This document shows positions 30,956-41,842 of a stretch of DNA of 64,000 bases, in pieces. The DNA lies in NCBI GenBank assembly GCA_963580285.1, contig OY757020.1, forward strand, positions 103,295,497 to 103,359,496, read 5' to 3'. Position numbers and translations under genes: made by a program. Numbering within the stretch: the first letter of the stretch is position 1; the number at the start of each line of letters is the position of its first letter. The DNA is from Lucinisca nassula (lineage: Eukaryota > Mollusca > Bivalvia > Lucinida > Lucinidae). Under the pieces are notes generated by a model, which was not told the origin of the DNA, searched no databases, and worked only from the letters and a program-made list of their open reading frames with translations.

Positions 30956-33900
30956 ATGGATTTAAAACACAAAATAATACAATGGAATTGTCGAGGTCTT
31001 AAATCAAATTATAATGAACTCTTATTACTTATTTCGTTATTAAACCCATCGGTTTTTTGTTTGCAAGAAACTTTTTTAAAAACTGATGACAGCATTGATG
31101 TCAGGGGTTTCAATACATACAACTATATCTATTCTGATGGTAACAAACCATCTGGTGGCAGTTCAATTTTTGTTAAATCATGTTTACCACAAAGAGAGAT
31201 CAAATTAAAAACAGACCTTCAAGCTGTAGCAGTATCGGTTTCTCTGGATAAAGAAACTACAATATGCTCTTTATATATTCCACCCTCATTTTCTTTAAAG
31301 CCCGAACATCTTGACTCATTGCTGAGTCAGCTTCCATCCCCATATCTTTTAGTTGGCGACTTCAATGGTCACAATATTCTATGGGGCTGTAAAGATATCA
31401 ATAACAGAGGAGCACTTGTCGAAGATTTTATTGCAAAGAGCGATCTTTGCTTGATGAATGATAAATCTTATACTTACCTTCACCCTGCGACAGGTCATTT
31501 GTCTTCTTTAGATCTCTCTTTGTGTCACCCATCTCTCTTCTTGGACTATGACTGGTCTGTTCATGATGATCAGTGCGGAAGTGATCACTTCCCTGTTATA
31601 ATTGAGAGCGTAAACGAACCAGATGAAGACTGTAACCAGAGGTGGAAAATGAATAAAGCCGACTGGGAATTATTCCATAATTTATGTGAAGAAGAGTTAA
31701 CAGTTGATCACTTAAATGAATCATCCGACATTGTTTCTGATTTCACAGATACACTTATTAATATATCAGAACAATGCATTCCAAAGACCTCCACAAATAC
31801 TAAGAAAAGCAAGCCTTGGTTTAATAATGACTGTAAAGAAGCTATTAAAAAGCGTAAACAGGCTCTAAATAAGTTCTGCAAAAATCCCACTTCAGAAAAG
31901 CTCAACGACGTAAAAGTTTTTAGAGCTAAAGCTCGGCGAACAATCCGAGCTTCCAAACGAAAGTCATGGAGAGAATATGTCTCCAAATTGAACTATAAAA
32001 CCCCCATTAAAAAGGTTTGGGATATGGTACGAAAAATTTCAGGAAAAACAAAGTCTTCTAGTTTTACACATTTAAATACTGAATTTGACACAATAGCTTC
32101 AACAAAAAAAGATATTTCAGATACTCTTGGTCACACATTTTTGAGAAATTCATCATCGCGTAATTATTCTGACACTTTTAGAAATTTCAAAAAGGACCAG
32201 GAGAAAAGAAAACTTAACTTCAAATCCCTTAATCACGAAGAATACAACACACCATTTAACTTATCCGAACTCGTTGAAGCCATTGAAAAATCACATGATA
32301 CGGCAACCGGCCCCGATGAAATTCATTATCAGATGCTTAAGCATCTGCCAAAAAGTTCTCTTACAACACTTTTAGATATCTTTAATAATATTTGGGAAAC
32401 GGGGGTCTGTCCTGAGAGTTGGCGTGTAGCTACAGTTGTACCAATTCCGAAACCAGGGAAAGATCATGCAGAACCTACAAATTATCGTCCGATAGCTTTG
32501 ACAAGTTGTTTGTGTAAAACATTGGAGAGAATGATAAACAAGAGATTAGTCTGGTACTTAGAGTCCAACAACCTCATTTCAGAATATCAATCGGGCTTTC
32601 GTTCGGAACGTAGTACCAATGACAATTTAATAAGACTAGAAACATTTATACGAGATGCTTTTATTAACAAAGAACACGTAGTGGCTGTCTTTTTCGACTT
32701 GGAGAAAGCATATGATACAACATGGCGTTATGGAATATTGAAAGATCTACATAACATTGGCTTAAGAGGAAAACTTCCCAGTTTTATTGAAAGCTTTTTA
32801 GGGGAGCGCATGTTTCAGGTGCGTGTGGGGTCTACCCTGTCAGATTTCTATGATCAAGAACAGGGTGTCCCACAGGGTAGTATTCTTTCAACTACGCTAT
32901 TTAACATCAAAATAAACAATATTGTACAATGTTTGGACGACAAAACTGATTGTTCATTGTATGTTGATGATTTTTGTATATGTTACCGTTCAAAAAATAT
33001 GAAAACAATTGAACGAAAGTTACAACAAAATTTAAAAAGAATAGAAGAATGGACTGATAAAAATGGTTTCAAGTTCTCCAAGTCGAAAACGCAGTGTGTT
33101 CATTTTTGTAAACTACGGAAGAAACACGGACATCCTTCCCTGTTTTTATACGGATCACAAATTCCTGTTGTTGAAGAAGCCAAATTTCTTGGGGTCATAT
33201 TTGATCAAAAGTTATCTTTTATTCCACATGTTAAATATCTTAAAGCGAAATGCTTAAAAGCTTTGAATCTTTTGAAAGTTTTAGCTCATACAAGTTGGGG
33301 AGCAGATCGGTATACTTTATTACATCTTTACCGGTCTTTAATAAGATCTAAATTAGATTATGGGTCTGTTGTTTATGGTTCTGCCAGAAAGTCCTATTTA
33401 AAATCCTTGGATACTATCCATCACCAAGGCCTTCGTCTGGCCATGGGAGCCTTCCGTACTTCTCCCGTATTAAGCCTTTATGTAGAAGCAGGTGAACCAT
33501 CTTTAACCTCGCGCAGAGAGAAACTTTCTCTTCAGTATGCTATCAGACTTGCTGCAAATCCATCTAACCCGGCATCCAAAATTTCATTTCGACCTCAATT
33601 TGTATATAAGTATGAAACAAAACCCACAGCAATCAAACCTTTTGGATTACGTATTTTACCACTGCTGGAAAATTCAGGTATCGACCTTAAAAATATTCAA
33701 AAACATGAAACCGCCGAAGTTCCATCTTGGTGTATTAAACAACCTTCTATTCTGTTCGACTTACATGATGGAAAAAAATCCGAATCAAATCCAATACTTC
33801 TCAAACAAAACTTTCAGGTACTGCAGTCACGTTACAATGATTACCAGCAAGTCTATACTGATGGTTCCAAAGAAGGAGATAAAGTTGGCTGTGCGTATGT

Positions 33901-34642
33901 TTCTAAAGATACGCACAAAACCATGCGCCTTCCAGATGGTTCATCTATTTTTACAGCTGAAGCCAAAGCAATAGACCTAGCTTTAGATTTTATCAGTTCT
34001 TCAACAATTCAAAAAGCAATTATATTTTCGGATTCACTTTCTGTGCTTAAGGCTTTAGACCATTCATCATCTAAAAATCCTCAAATTCAAAAATTGATCG
34101 AAAAACATCATGAAATTTCTAAAACACACCAAATCTTGTTTTGTTGGCTTCCGAGCCATATTGGCATTGTCGGCAATGAATATGCTGACAAGAAAGCAAA
34201 GGAATCGCTCAGTCTTGATCCATCTGTTTTTAAAATTCCTTTTAACAATTTTAAACCATTTATCAACAGATACATCTTGTCGGAATGGCAAGGCGAATGG
34301 GACCGTGCAATAAATAACAAACTCCATGCCATTAAACCTGTCGTTAGTACAAAATGCTCTCCTCCACAGTTTTCCAGAAAAGAGGACGTAGTATTAACAC
34401 GACTGCGCATCGGCCATACTAGAGTTACTCATTCTTATATTTTTAATGGTGATGATCAGCCTTCTTGTGTAGGTTGTGATCAGCCATTCACTGTGAAACA
34501 TATCTTAATTGACTGTGTTGACTTTTCACACTCACGTATTTTATATTTCAAAGCTGACACTTTGCAACAACTGTTTCGAGATGTACCTGTTGATAATATT
34601 ATTTTATTCTTAAAAGAAATTGGACTTTTTCATAAGATTTAA
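30956..34642 (+). CDS. LINE B ORF2: endonuclease, reverse transcriptase, RNase H
   Basis: A 1228-residue polyprotein that nicks target DNA and copies LINE RNA in place. The N-terminal AP endonuclease has QWNCRG, CLQET, LVGDFNGHN and GSDHFPV. The reverse transcriptase has NYRPIALTS, FFDLEKAYDTTW, GVPQGSILSTTLFN and the catalytic LYVDDF. The RNase H domain has VYTDGSKEGD, FTAEAKAI, IFSDSLSVLKAL and CWLPSHIGIVGNEYAD. A C-terminal Cys/His cluster (CVGCDQPFTVKHILIDC) ends the protein. All catalytic residues are present, and about 16 residues differ from ORF2 of copy C by my reading. Confidence 0.95.
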   Translation: MDLKHKIIQWNCRGLKSNYNELLLLISLLNPSVFCLQETFLKTDDSIDVRGFNTYNYIYSDGNKPSGGSSIFVKSCLPQREIKLKTDLQAVAVSVSLDKETTICSLYIPPSFSLKPEHLDSLLSQLPSPYLLVGDFNGHNILWGCKDINNRGALVEDFIAKSDLCLMNDKSYTYLHPATGHLSSLDLSLCHPSLFLDYDWSVHDDQCGSDHFPVIIESVNEPDEDCNQRWKMNKADWELFHNLCEEELTVDHLNESSDIVSDFTDTLINISEQCIPKTSTNTKKSKPWFNNDCKEAIKKRKQALNKFCKNPTSEKLNDVKVFRAKARRTIRASKRKSWREYVSKLNYKTPIKKVWDMVRKISGKTKSSSFTHLNTEFDTIASTKKDISDTLGHTFLRNSSSRNYSDTFRNFKKDQEKRKLNFKSLNHEEYNTPFNLSELVEAIEKSHDTATGPDEIHYQMLKHLPKSSLTTLLDIFNNIWETGVCPESWRVATVVPIPKPGKDHAEPTNYRPIALTSCLCKTLERMINKRLVWYLESNNLISEYQSGFRSERSTNDNLIRLETFIRDAFINKEHVVAVFFDLEKAYDTTWRYGILKDLHNIGLRGKLPSFIESFLGERMFQVRVGSTLSDFYDQEQGVPQGSILSTTLFNIKINNIVQCLDDKTDCSLYVDDFCICYRSKNMKTIERKLQQNLKRIEEWTDKNGFKFSKSKTQCVHFCKLRKKHGHPSLFLYGSQIPVVEEAKFLGVIFDQKLSFIPHVKYLKAKCLKALNLLKVLAHTSWGADRYTLLHLYRSLIRSKLDYGSVVYGSARKSYLKSLDTIHHQGLRLAMGAFRTSPVLSLYVEAGEPSLTSRREKLSLQYAIRLAANPSNPASKISFRPQFVYKYETKPTAIKPFGLRILPLLENSGIDLKNIQKHETAEVPSWCIKQPSILFDLHDGKKSESNPILLKQNFQVLQSRYNDYQQVYTDGSKEGDKVGCAYVSKDTHKTMRLPDGSSIFTAEAKAIDLALDFISSSTIQKAIIFSDSLSVLKALDHSSSKNPQIQKLIEKHHEISKTHQILFCWLPSHIGIVGNEYADKKAKESLSLDPSVFKIPFNNFKPFINRYILSEWQGEWDRAINNKLHAIKPVVSTKCSPPQFSRKEDVVLTRLRIGHTRVTHSYIFNGDDQPSCVGCDQPFTVKHILIDCVDFSHSRILYFKADTLQQLFRDVPVDNIILFLKEIGLFHKI

Positions 34643-34792
34643 CTGTTTCAGATTTTTATGCATTATCATTCTGACTTTTTACTTTTAATATCATCATAAT
34701 TATTCATGCCGTTTAACCATTAACCGTTTGACGCTTATGACCCACAAAGAGGGTTGACGCGTCGTTAAACACGAAATCATCATCATCATCAT

Positions 34793-36796
34793 CAACAAAA
34801 AAAGATATTTCAGATACTCTTGGGAGCACATTCTTGAGAAATTCATCATCGCGTAATTATTCTGACACTTTTAGAAATTTCAAAAAGGACCAAGAGAAAA
34901 GAAATCTAAACTTTAAAGCCCTTAATCACGAAGACTACAACAAACCTTTTAACTTATCCGAACTCGTTGAAGCCATCGAAAAATCACATGATACGGCAAC
35001 CGGCCCCGATGAAATTCATTATCAGATGCTTAAGCATCTGCCAAAAAGTTCTCTTACAACACTTTTAGATATCTTTAATAATATTTGGGAAACGGGGGTC
35101 TGTCCTGAGAGCTGGCGTGTAGCTACAGTTGTACCAATTCCGAAACCAGGGAAAGGTCATGCAGAACCTACAAATTATCGTCCGATAGCTTTGACAAGTT
35201 GTTTGTGTAAAACATTGGAGAGAATGATAAACAAGAGATTAGTCTGGTACTTGGAGTCCAACAACCTTATTTCAGACTATCAATCGGGTTTTCGTTCGGA
35301 ACGTAGTACCAATGACAATTTAATAAGACTAGAAACCTTTATACGAGATGCTTTTATTAACAAAGAACACGTAGTAGCTGTCTTTTTCGACTTGGAGAAA
35401 GCATATGATACAACATGGCGTTGTGGAATATTAAAAGATCTACATAACATTGGCTTAAGAGGAAAACTTCACAGTTTTATTGAAAGCTTTTTAGGGGAGC
35501 GCATGTTTCAGGTGCGTGTGGATTCTACCGTGTCAGATTTCTATGATAAAGAACAGGGTGTCCCATAGGGTAGTATTCTTTCAACTACGCTGTTTAACAT
35601 CAAAATAAACAATATTGTACAATGTTTGGACCTTGTATGTTGACGATTTCTGTATATGTTACCGTTCAAAAAATATGAAAACAATTGAACGAAAGTTACA
35701 ACAAAATTTAAAAAGAATAGGAGAATGGACTGATAAAAATGGTTTCAAGTTCTCCAAGTCGAAAACGCAGTGTGTTCATTTTTGTAAGCTACGGAAGAAA
35801 CACGAACACCCTTCCTTCTTTTTATACGGATCACAAATTCCTGTTGTTGAAGAAGCCAAATTTCTTGGGGTCATATTTGATCAAAAGTTATCTTTTATTC
35901 CCCATATTAAATATCTTAAAGCGAAATGCTTAAAAGCTTTGAATCTTTTGAAAGTTTTAGCTCATACAAGTTGGGGAGCAGATCGCTATACTTTATTACA
36001 TCTTTACCGGTCTTTAATAAGATCAAATAAGATTATGGGTCTGTTGTTTATGGTTCTGTCAGAAAGTCCTATTTAAAATCATTGGATACTATCCATCACC
36101 AAGGCCTTCGTCTGGCTATGGGAGCCTTCCGTACTTCTCCCGTATTAAAAGTAGAAGTAAAACAAAGATCAGGAATTGATACAATTAACTTACTCCATCC
36201 ATAAAAGACACCAAAGGGAAAGAAATACAAACATTAAGCGACCAGACCATAATGGAAACCTAAACAAAGGAAGGCAATATGGACAGTTACTTTCCCACAA
36301 AATGGCCATATGGCCATCCAAAATTAAAAGACACAAGTGATACACACAGTAAGTAACAAACAACAACATAAATAAATCGCCACAGAAATCCGTACTTCTC
36401 CCGTATTAAGCCTTTATGTAGAAGCAGGTGGACCATCTTTAACTTCGCGCAGAGAGAAACTTTCTCTTCAGTATGATATTAGAGTTGCTGCTAATCCATC
36501 TAACCCGGCATCCAAAATTTCATTTCCACCTCAATTTGTGGATAAGTATGAAACTAAACCCACAACAATCAAACATTTTGGATTACGTATTTTTCCACTG
36601 CTAGACAATTCAGGTATCGACCTTAAAACTATTCAAAAACATGAAACCGCCGAAGTTCCATCTTGGTGTATTAAAAAACCTTCTATTCTGTTTGACTTAC
36701 ATGATGGTAAAAAATCCGAATCAAATCCAATGCTACTCAAACAAAACTTTCAGGTACTGCAGTCACGTTATAATGATTACCAGCAAGTCTATACTG
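34793..36796 (+). mobile_element. LINE copy A, right part
   Basis: Resumes with the target duplication and reads reverse transcriptase and RNase H sequence of copy A, with a premature stop at about 35567, a deletion just before the YVDD region (near 35630) and a shift near 36030. It is interrupted at 36149-36388 by a Penelope end. It stops at about 36796, where the next LINE sequence is inverted. Confidence 0.88.
34793..36796 (+). pseudogene. LINE A ORF2, reverse transcriptase and RNase H part
   Basis: In several frames, it carries the reverse transcriptase blocks NYRPIALTS and FFDLEKAYDTTW, a stop replacing the Gln codon of GVPQG at 35566-35568, and LYVDDF near 35635. It ends after QQVYT, the start of RNase H. 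Together with 27867-29021 this was one gene before LINE B inserted. Confidence 0.85.
36149..36388 (-). mobile_element. Truncated Penelope end with long target duplication
   Basis: About 240 bases of the same 3' region as 3309-3883, cut off at its inner side. A 21-base target duplication of LINE A sequence lies at 36128-36148 and 36389-36409. It is the clearest boundary evidence for the Penelope family in the window. Confidence 0.85.
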
Positions 36797-37183
36797 AAGA
36801 GAAAGTTTCTCTACGCGAAGTTAAAGATGGTTCACCTGCTTCTACATAAAGGCTTAATACGGGAGAAGTACGGAAGGCTCCCATAGCCAGACGAAGGCCT
36901 TGGTGATGGATAGTATCCAAGGATTTTAAATAGGACTTTCTGGCAGAACCATAAACAACAGACCCATAATCTAATTTAGATCTTATTAAAGACCGGTAAA
37001 GATGTAATAAAGTATACCGACCTGCTCCCCAACTTGAATGAGCTAAAACTTTCAAAAGATTCAAAGCTTTTAAGCATTTCGCTTTAAGATATTTAATATG
37101 GGGAATAAAAGATAACTTTTGGTCAAATATGACCCCAAGAAATTTGGCTTCTTCAACAACAGGAATTTGTGATCCGTATAACA
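36797..37183 (-). mobile_element. Inverted LINE fragment
   Basis: On the minus strand it reads reverse transcriptase sequence (FLGVIFDQKLSFIP through GAFRTSPVLSLYVEAGE). It joins the plus-strand copy A head-on at 36796. It could be a separate truncated insertion or an inversion within copy A; no tail is visible. Confidence 0.75.
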
Positions 37184-37465
37184 TAAGAATTCAAAGTCTG
37201 TGACCTTGACCTCAAGGTTATGGTTATGAGAGCTGATGCTGCTGCTTTAAATTTGAGACCAGTATCTATTACCATACCATGTACAAACTAAATCCATCGA
37301 AAGGTCAAGCAGTGATATGCTCCAAAACACTGGACAGGTTACAGCCTTAGAATTTTAATCTTATCTTATACATGACTCTTCCCACAAATAAAGGTTAACC
37401 CAACAGCCTCGTTACAAAGACTTAAGTTAAAACGTAAATGTTCATTTTCCCTTGAATGCTGACCC
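37184..37465. other. No gene recognised; probable intron or flank
   Basis: Contains TGACCTTGACCTCAAGGT, a word of the tandem families further left, and no open frame of note. It lies downstream of the minus-strand exon at 37466-37762. Confidence 0.4.
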
Positions 37466-37762
37466 TCACACGAGGTGGTGAAGATTGGATTTGCCAACAA
37501 TGTTGTCTACTTTCTTGATCACATTTCTCAGTATAACTGAGGCACCTTCTTTGAACCTTCCAAATTTAGTCTTGTCATATGCTCTGCATTTAACTGCAAA
37601 TGTCTCATCTGCAACCACGCATTTAATCAAAGCTTTCTGCTCATTTGCTTCGTTTACATACTGCTTCTCTGCATCAACACAAACAACAAAGACATTCATA
37701 TTTTTGTGTATGGTACTTGGCCCTTCTCTTTCATTAGGACAGCAAGAGTTGCAAAAGCTGCC
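37466..37762 (-). CDS. OB-fold-like exon of a host-type gene (partial)
   Basis: The minus strand has a 3' splice site TTGTTTCAG ending at 37763, then 98 codons to a stop at 37466. The peptide contains MNVFVVCVDAEKQYV, KCVVADETFAVKCRAYD and FKEGASVILRNVIKK. This strand pattern with a Gly-x-Ser-hydrophobic-Leu-Arg-Asn turn resembles OB folds of single-stranded-DNA-binding (RPA-like) proteins. It appears to be the last coding exon or a truncated one. The suspected partner exon at 22064-22278 is on the same strand but downstream of it, so these are two gene copies, not one. Function is inferred. Confidence 0.55.
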   Translation of the reverse strand, partial: GSFCNSCCPNEREGPSTIHKNMNVFVVCVDAEKQYVNEANEQKALIKCVVADETFAVKCRAYDKTKFGRFKEGASVILRNVIKKVDNIVGKSNLHHLV

Positions 37763-37879
37763 TGAAACAACAGACTAGAATCATCAATAGGCTATACGAT
37801 GAAGCCAAGATGTTAAGATAAATTAAGAACCAGAAAATACAGCTGTATGCAAAATAGAAGTGAAGGCAATGACAAGGAA

Positions 37880-38165
37880 TATAAAGAATTAACCCACAGC
37901 TCCTATCAGAGACACCAGAGGGAAAGAAACACAAACATGAAATAACAAGAGCCTTATTGACACACCAATAGGTGAAAGCCAAACGGACAGTCACTTTCCC
38001 ACAAAATGGCCGATTGGATATCTAAAACAACAAAAAAAAAAATGTATAAGCGATACACACACTGAAAGACAATCCATAACAAAAATAAACGGGACAGAAG
38101 AACTGCATTGGAACGGTCAATGAAACAAATTCCAGCGGGGCAAGTTAATTTTAAATTGGCAATAT
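37880..38165 (-). mobile_element. Diverged Penelope 3' region
   Basis: An older relative of 3309-3883. It keeps GACACCAGAGGGAAAGAAA, CACTTTCCCACAAAATGGCC, GCGATACACACACTG and GGAACGGTCAATG in the same order, but with many substitutions and small insertions. It shows that the family has been active more than once. Confidence 0.7.
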
Positions 38166-38584
38166 CAGGCCATATCATATAATAAATTACCTATAACTCT
38201 GACACTCTTACCACTGATGCTCAATTGCACTTGCGTTCGAAGCCCCAAAACTTTGAATAAATAGATCGAATACACCTCCTGTTACCCCCGAAATAGAAGT
38301 GAAGGCAATGAATGGAAAAAAAAACTTTTCTGTACAATGACAGTCCATTTTCCTCTATTGTGCCGATATCCATTGAGCATTCAGTACACCAGATCATTGC
38401 AAATAATATTCGTTAGGTCATTTTTTGTTCATGAAAAGACTTAATATTTCAAGTTCATTTGGTCATTTTTGTCCCTGAAAAGACTTTATATTTCAAGTTT
38501 TCATATCAATATTTGAGTTTCTTTCACCTTTTAGAAAAAAAATAGTGTATATAAACTGTCAACAGAAACTAAGTTATGACTTAG
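38166..38584. other. No gene recognised
   Basis: AT-rich. A phrase of about 25 bases (TCATTT(T)TTGT..CTGAAAAGACTT..ATATTTCAAGTT) is duplicated at 38418-38452 and 38462-38498. Confidence 0.4.
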
Positions 38585-38638
38585 AATATATAAATTCATA
38601 AAAATATATAGCCGTAATGACTTCAGCACCAAATTTCG
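38585..38638 (+). mobile_element. Short Penelope reverse transcriptase fragment
   Basis: About 50 bases match the end of the Penelope coding region at 54085-54135 (AAATATATA(A/G)CCG(C/T)AATGACTTCAGCACC). It is cut by LINE D at 38639. Confidence 0.55.
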
Positions 38639-39551
38639 CCCCCCAGGTATTAGACTTCCTGCCTTGACGTGGCCCTGAGGCTCAATTCCCGCTGTGATCT
38701 CTGCCCACTGGGAAGAGCTAAAGGAAGTTCCACCCGTTTGCCGTGGGTGGGATCCTGGAGGTTGAGGGTTACCCGAGGTGGCGGTGCTTCAGGTACCAAA
38801 CACGCATCTTTGGCCTGACTTTTCGGTGTAGACGGGTGGCCATGCGGTTCGGAACGGTCAATCGGCTGGTCGCACCAAGCCCTAGATACCTCTTTTCCAT
38901 TCTTTAGTATCTTTGTGATACCAACCATATGCACATTTACCGTACCCTTTTCTATCTTTTTATCTCTAGAAGGCGGTGGCCAAACGGACCAATCGTGTAG
39001 GCATTGTGTTTATGCGAGTTTATCTCACGTGTATCTCTAACACATGCGAGTTGGATAACCACTCCATTATGGTGTTCCCTTTTAGGGCTCCAAGGAGGGC
39101 GCAGAGCACTTGGGACGAAACTCTGATATATTCATGAGGAATGGAAAAAACATCTCCGCAACGCACCTGAAGGTAAAAAAGACGAGAATTCATCCGAATC
39201 GGAGGATCCCAGTCAGCAGTCTAGTAAACAGTCTAGCCAGCAGTCTGCAGCATCAAAGCTAACAAATTTTCCACGCTTCTTGGTAATGACCTTAGGCGAA
39301 GATTCTCGCACTGTGTCAAGTTTATCACTATTCGTGATAGAAAAGAGCATAGTGTCCATTGCCGGACATTCCAAAAGCATAAAAAACTTAATGAAAATCA
39401 AAAATAGGTTAAGTCAGGTTATCTTCTAATAGAAGTCGATAGAGAACAGCAGGTGAAACGTCTGCTTGGTACCATAAAGCTCTTCGATCTCAAGATCAAA
39501 GTATCTCTGCATAATACACTTAATTCATGTAAAGGTGTTATCCGCAGCTCA
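38639..39551 (+). mobile_element. LINE copy D, 5' part only
   Basis: Starts at the family's CCCCCAGGTATTAG end, so its 5' end is complete. It covers the 5' region and the start of ORF1 (Ser/Gln-rich segment, RFLVMT equivalent) with indels, and breaks off in ORF1 where the tail of the minus-strand LINE E begins. Confidence 0.85.
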
Positions 39552-41245
39552 GATGATGATGATGATTTCGTGTTTAACGACGCGTCAACCCTCTTGGTGG
39601 GTCATAAGCGTCAAACGGTTAGTGGTTAACGGCATTGAGAATTATTATTAAAAGTAAAAAAGTTAGTTTGATATGTATAAAAATCGTAACCATTCAAATC
39701 TTATGAAAAAGTCCAATTTCTTTTAAGAATAAAATAATTTATCAACAGGTACATCTTGAAACAGTTGTTGCAAAGTGTCAGCTTTGAAGTATAAGTTACT
39801 TGAGGGTGAAAAGTCAACACAGTCAATTAAGATATGCTTAACAGTGAATGGCTGATCACAACCTACACAAGAAGGCTGATCCTCTTTCCTGGAAACTTGT
39901 GGAGGAGACAGAGCATTTTGTTCCAACGACAGGTTTAATGGCATGGAGTTTGTTATTTATTTCTCGGTCCCATTCGCTTTGCCATTCTGGCAAGATGTAT
40001 GTGTTGATAAATGGTTTAAAATTATAGGAAAAATTATAGGAATTTTGATTGAGCGATTCCTTTGCTTTGTTGTCAGCATATTCATTGCCGACAATGCCGA
40101 TATGGCTCGGAAGCCAACAACAAAACAAAATTTGGTGTGTTTTAGAAATTTCATGATGTTTTTCAATCAACTTTTGTATTTGAGGATTTTTAGATGATGG
40201 ATGGTCTAAAGCCTTTAGCACAGAATGTGAATCAGAATATAAAAATATAACCGCTTTTTGAATTGTTGAAGAACTGATAAAATCTAAATCTATGTCTATT
40301 GCTTTGGCTTCAGCTGTAAAAATAGATGAGCTATCTGGAAGGCGCAAGGTTTGGTGCGTATCTTTAGAAACATACGCACAACCACCTTTATCTCCTTCTT
40401 TGGAACCATCAGTATAGACTTGCTGGTAATCATTGTAAAGTGACTGCAGTACCTGAAAGTTTTGTTTGAGTAGTATTGGAGTTGATTCGAATTTTTTGCC
40501 ATCATGTAAGTCGAACAGGATAGAAGGTTGTTTAATACACCAGGATGGAACTTCGGCGGTTTCATGTTTTTGAATATTTTTAAGCTCGATACCTGAATTT
40601 TCTAGCAGGGGTAATACACGTAATCCAAAAGGTTTGATTGCTGTGGGTTTAGTTTCGTACTTATCTATAAATTCAGGTGGAAATGAAATTTGGAATGCAG
40701 GGTTAGATGGATTAGCAGCAAGTCTGATAGCATACTGTAGAGAAAGTTTCTCACTGCGCGAAGTTAAAGATGGTTCCCCTGCTTCTACATAAAGGCTTAA
40801 TACTAGAGAAGTACGGAAAGCCCCCATAGCCAGACGAAGGCCTTGGTGAGTGATAGTATCCAAAGATTTTAAATAAGACTTTCTGGCAGAACCATTAACA
40901 ACTTATCAGAGACCAGTAAAGATGTAATAAAGTGTACCGATCTGCTCCCAAACTTGTATGAGCTAAAACTTTCAAAAGATTCAAAGCTTTTAAGCATTTC
41001 GCTTTAAGATATTTAATATGGGGAATAAAAGATAACTTTTGATCAAATATGACCCCCAGGAATTTGTGATCCGTATAAAAACAGGGAAGCATGGTCGTGT
41101 TACTTCCGTAGCTTACAAAAATGAACACACTGCGTTTTCGACTTGGAGAATTTGAAACCATTTTTATCAGTCCATTCTTCTATTCGTTTTAAATTTTGTT
41201 TTAACTGTCGTTCAATTGTTTTCATATTTTTTGAACGATAACAGT
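39552..41245 (-). mobile_element. LINE copy E, 5'-truncated, minus strand
   Basis: On the plus strand it begins with (GAT)n and the reverse complement of the family's 3' end. Read on the minus strand it covers the reverse transcriptase after YVDD, RNase H (VYTDGSKEGD, SHIGIVGNEYAD) and the C-terminal Cys/His cluster, with frameshifts and a deletion between about 40905 and 41060. Its tail abuts copy D, so E probably inserted into D and the remainder of D was lost. Confidence 0.88.
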
Positions 41246-41259
41246 AGTATAAAAACAAT

Positions 41260-41690
41260 CAACTCGCGGCCATCTTTGACATTGCAAACCGGTGCAAACT
41301 AAGATGGCGGCGAAAATGGTGGTGATTGACTTCCGGTGGCCATTTTTGACGGTGCAATTAAACATGGCGAATATATGACGGCCATTTTGACGGTGCAAAT
41401 TCACACGACGGACATGAGGCGACCATTTTAATATGGAGAGATATTTTTTGACGGTGCAAATAAAGATGGCGGACATAAGGCGACCATGTTAATATGTACT
41501 AGACCTTTTGACGGTGTAAATTCACACGACGGACATTAAGCGACCATTTTGACGACACAGATATGTGGCGGCCATTTTGACGGTACAAATTCACACGACG
41601 GACATAAGGCGACCTTTTTATTATGCGATGGACCTTTTGACAGTGCAAATTCGCACGACGGACATAAGGCGGCCATTTTGAGTCATTTTA
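41260..41690. repeat. Tandem units of about 60 bp next to Polinton 2
   Basis: TTTTGACGGTGCAAATTCACACGACGGACATAAGGCGACCATTTT and variants recur at about 41388, 41448, 41508, 41576 and 41636, with looser copies back to 41330. GGCGGCCAT and GGCGACCAT words alternate. The array ends about 150 bases before the first Polinton 2 gene and may lie in or beside its terminal region. Confidence 0.75.
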
Positions 41691-41842
41691 TGCATGATAA
41701 GTTCTAAACACTGGTGACAAGCTTTGGTGTTCAACAACATTTGTTAAAAGGGTTCCGGACCAATCTGAGTTCTTACAATCATTCTGGGTCAGTCTACCCA
41801 TAGCTAAGCATTATTTTAACAGTGTCAGTTTTTAATGTAGAT

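Larger units (their letters stand above)
29022..34792 (+). mobile_element. Full-length, apparently intact LINE copy B
   Basis: A 5771 bp element that runs from CCCCCAGGTATTAG to a (CAT)n tail. It is bounded by the 13-base target duplication CAACAAAAAAAGA (29009-29021 and 34793-34805). It has a GC-rich 5' region of about 550 bases and two uninterrupted open frames. AP endonuclease plus reverse transcriptase plus RNase H plus a knuckle-bearing ORF1 places it among I/Jockey-group LINEs; the clade is not resolved here. It sits inside the older LINE A. Confidence 0.93.
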
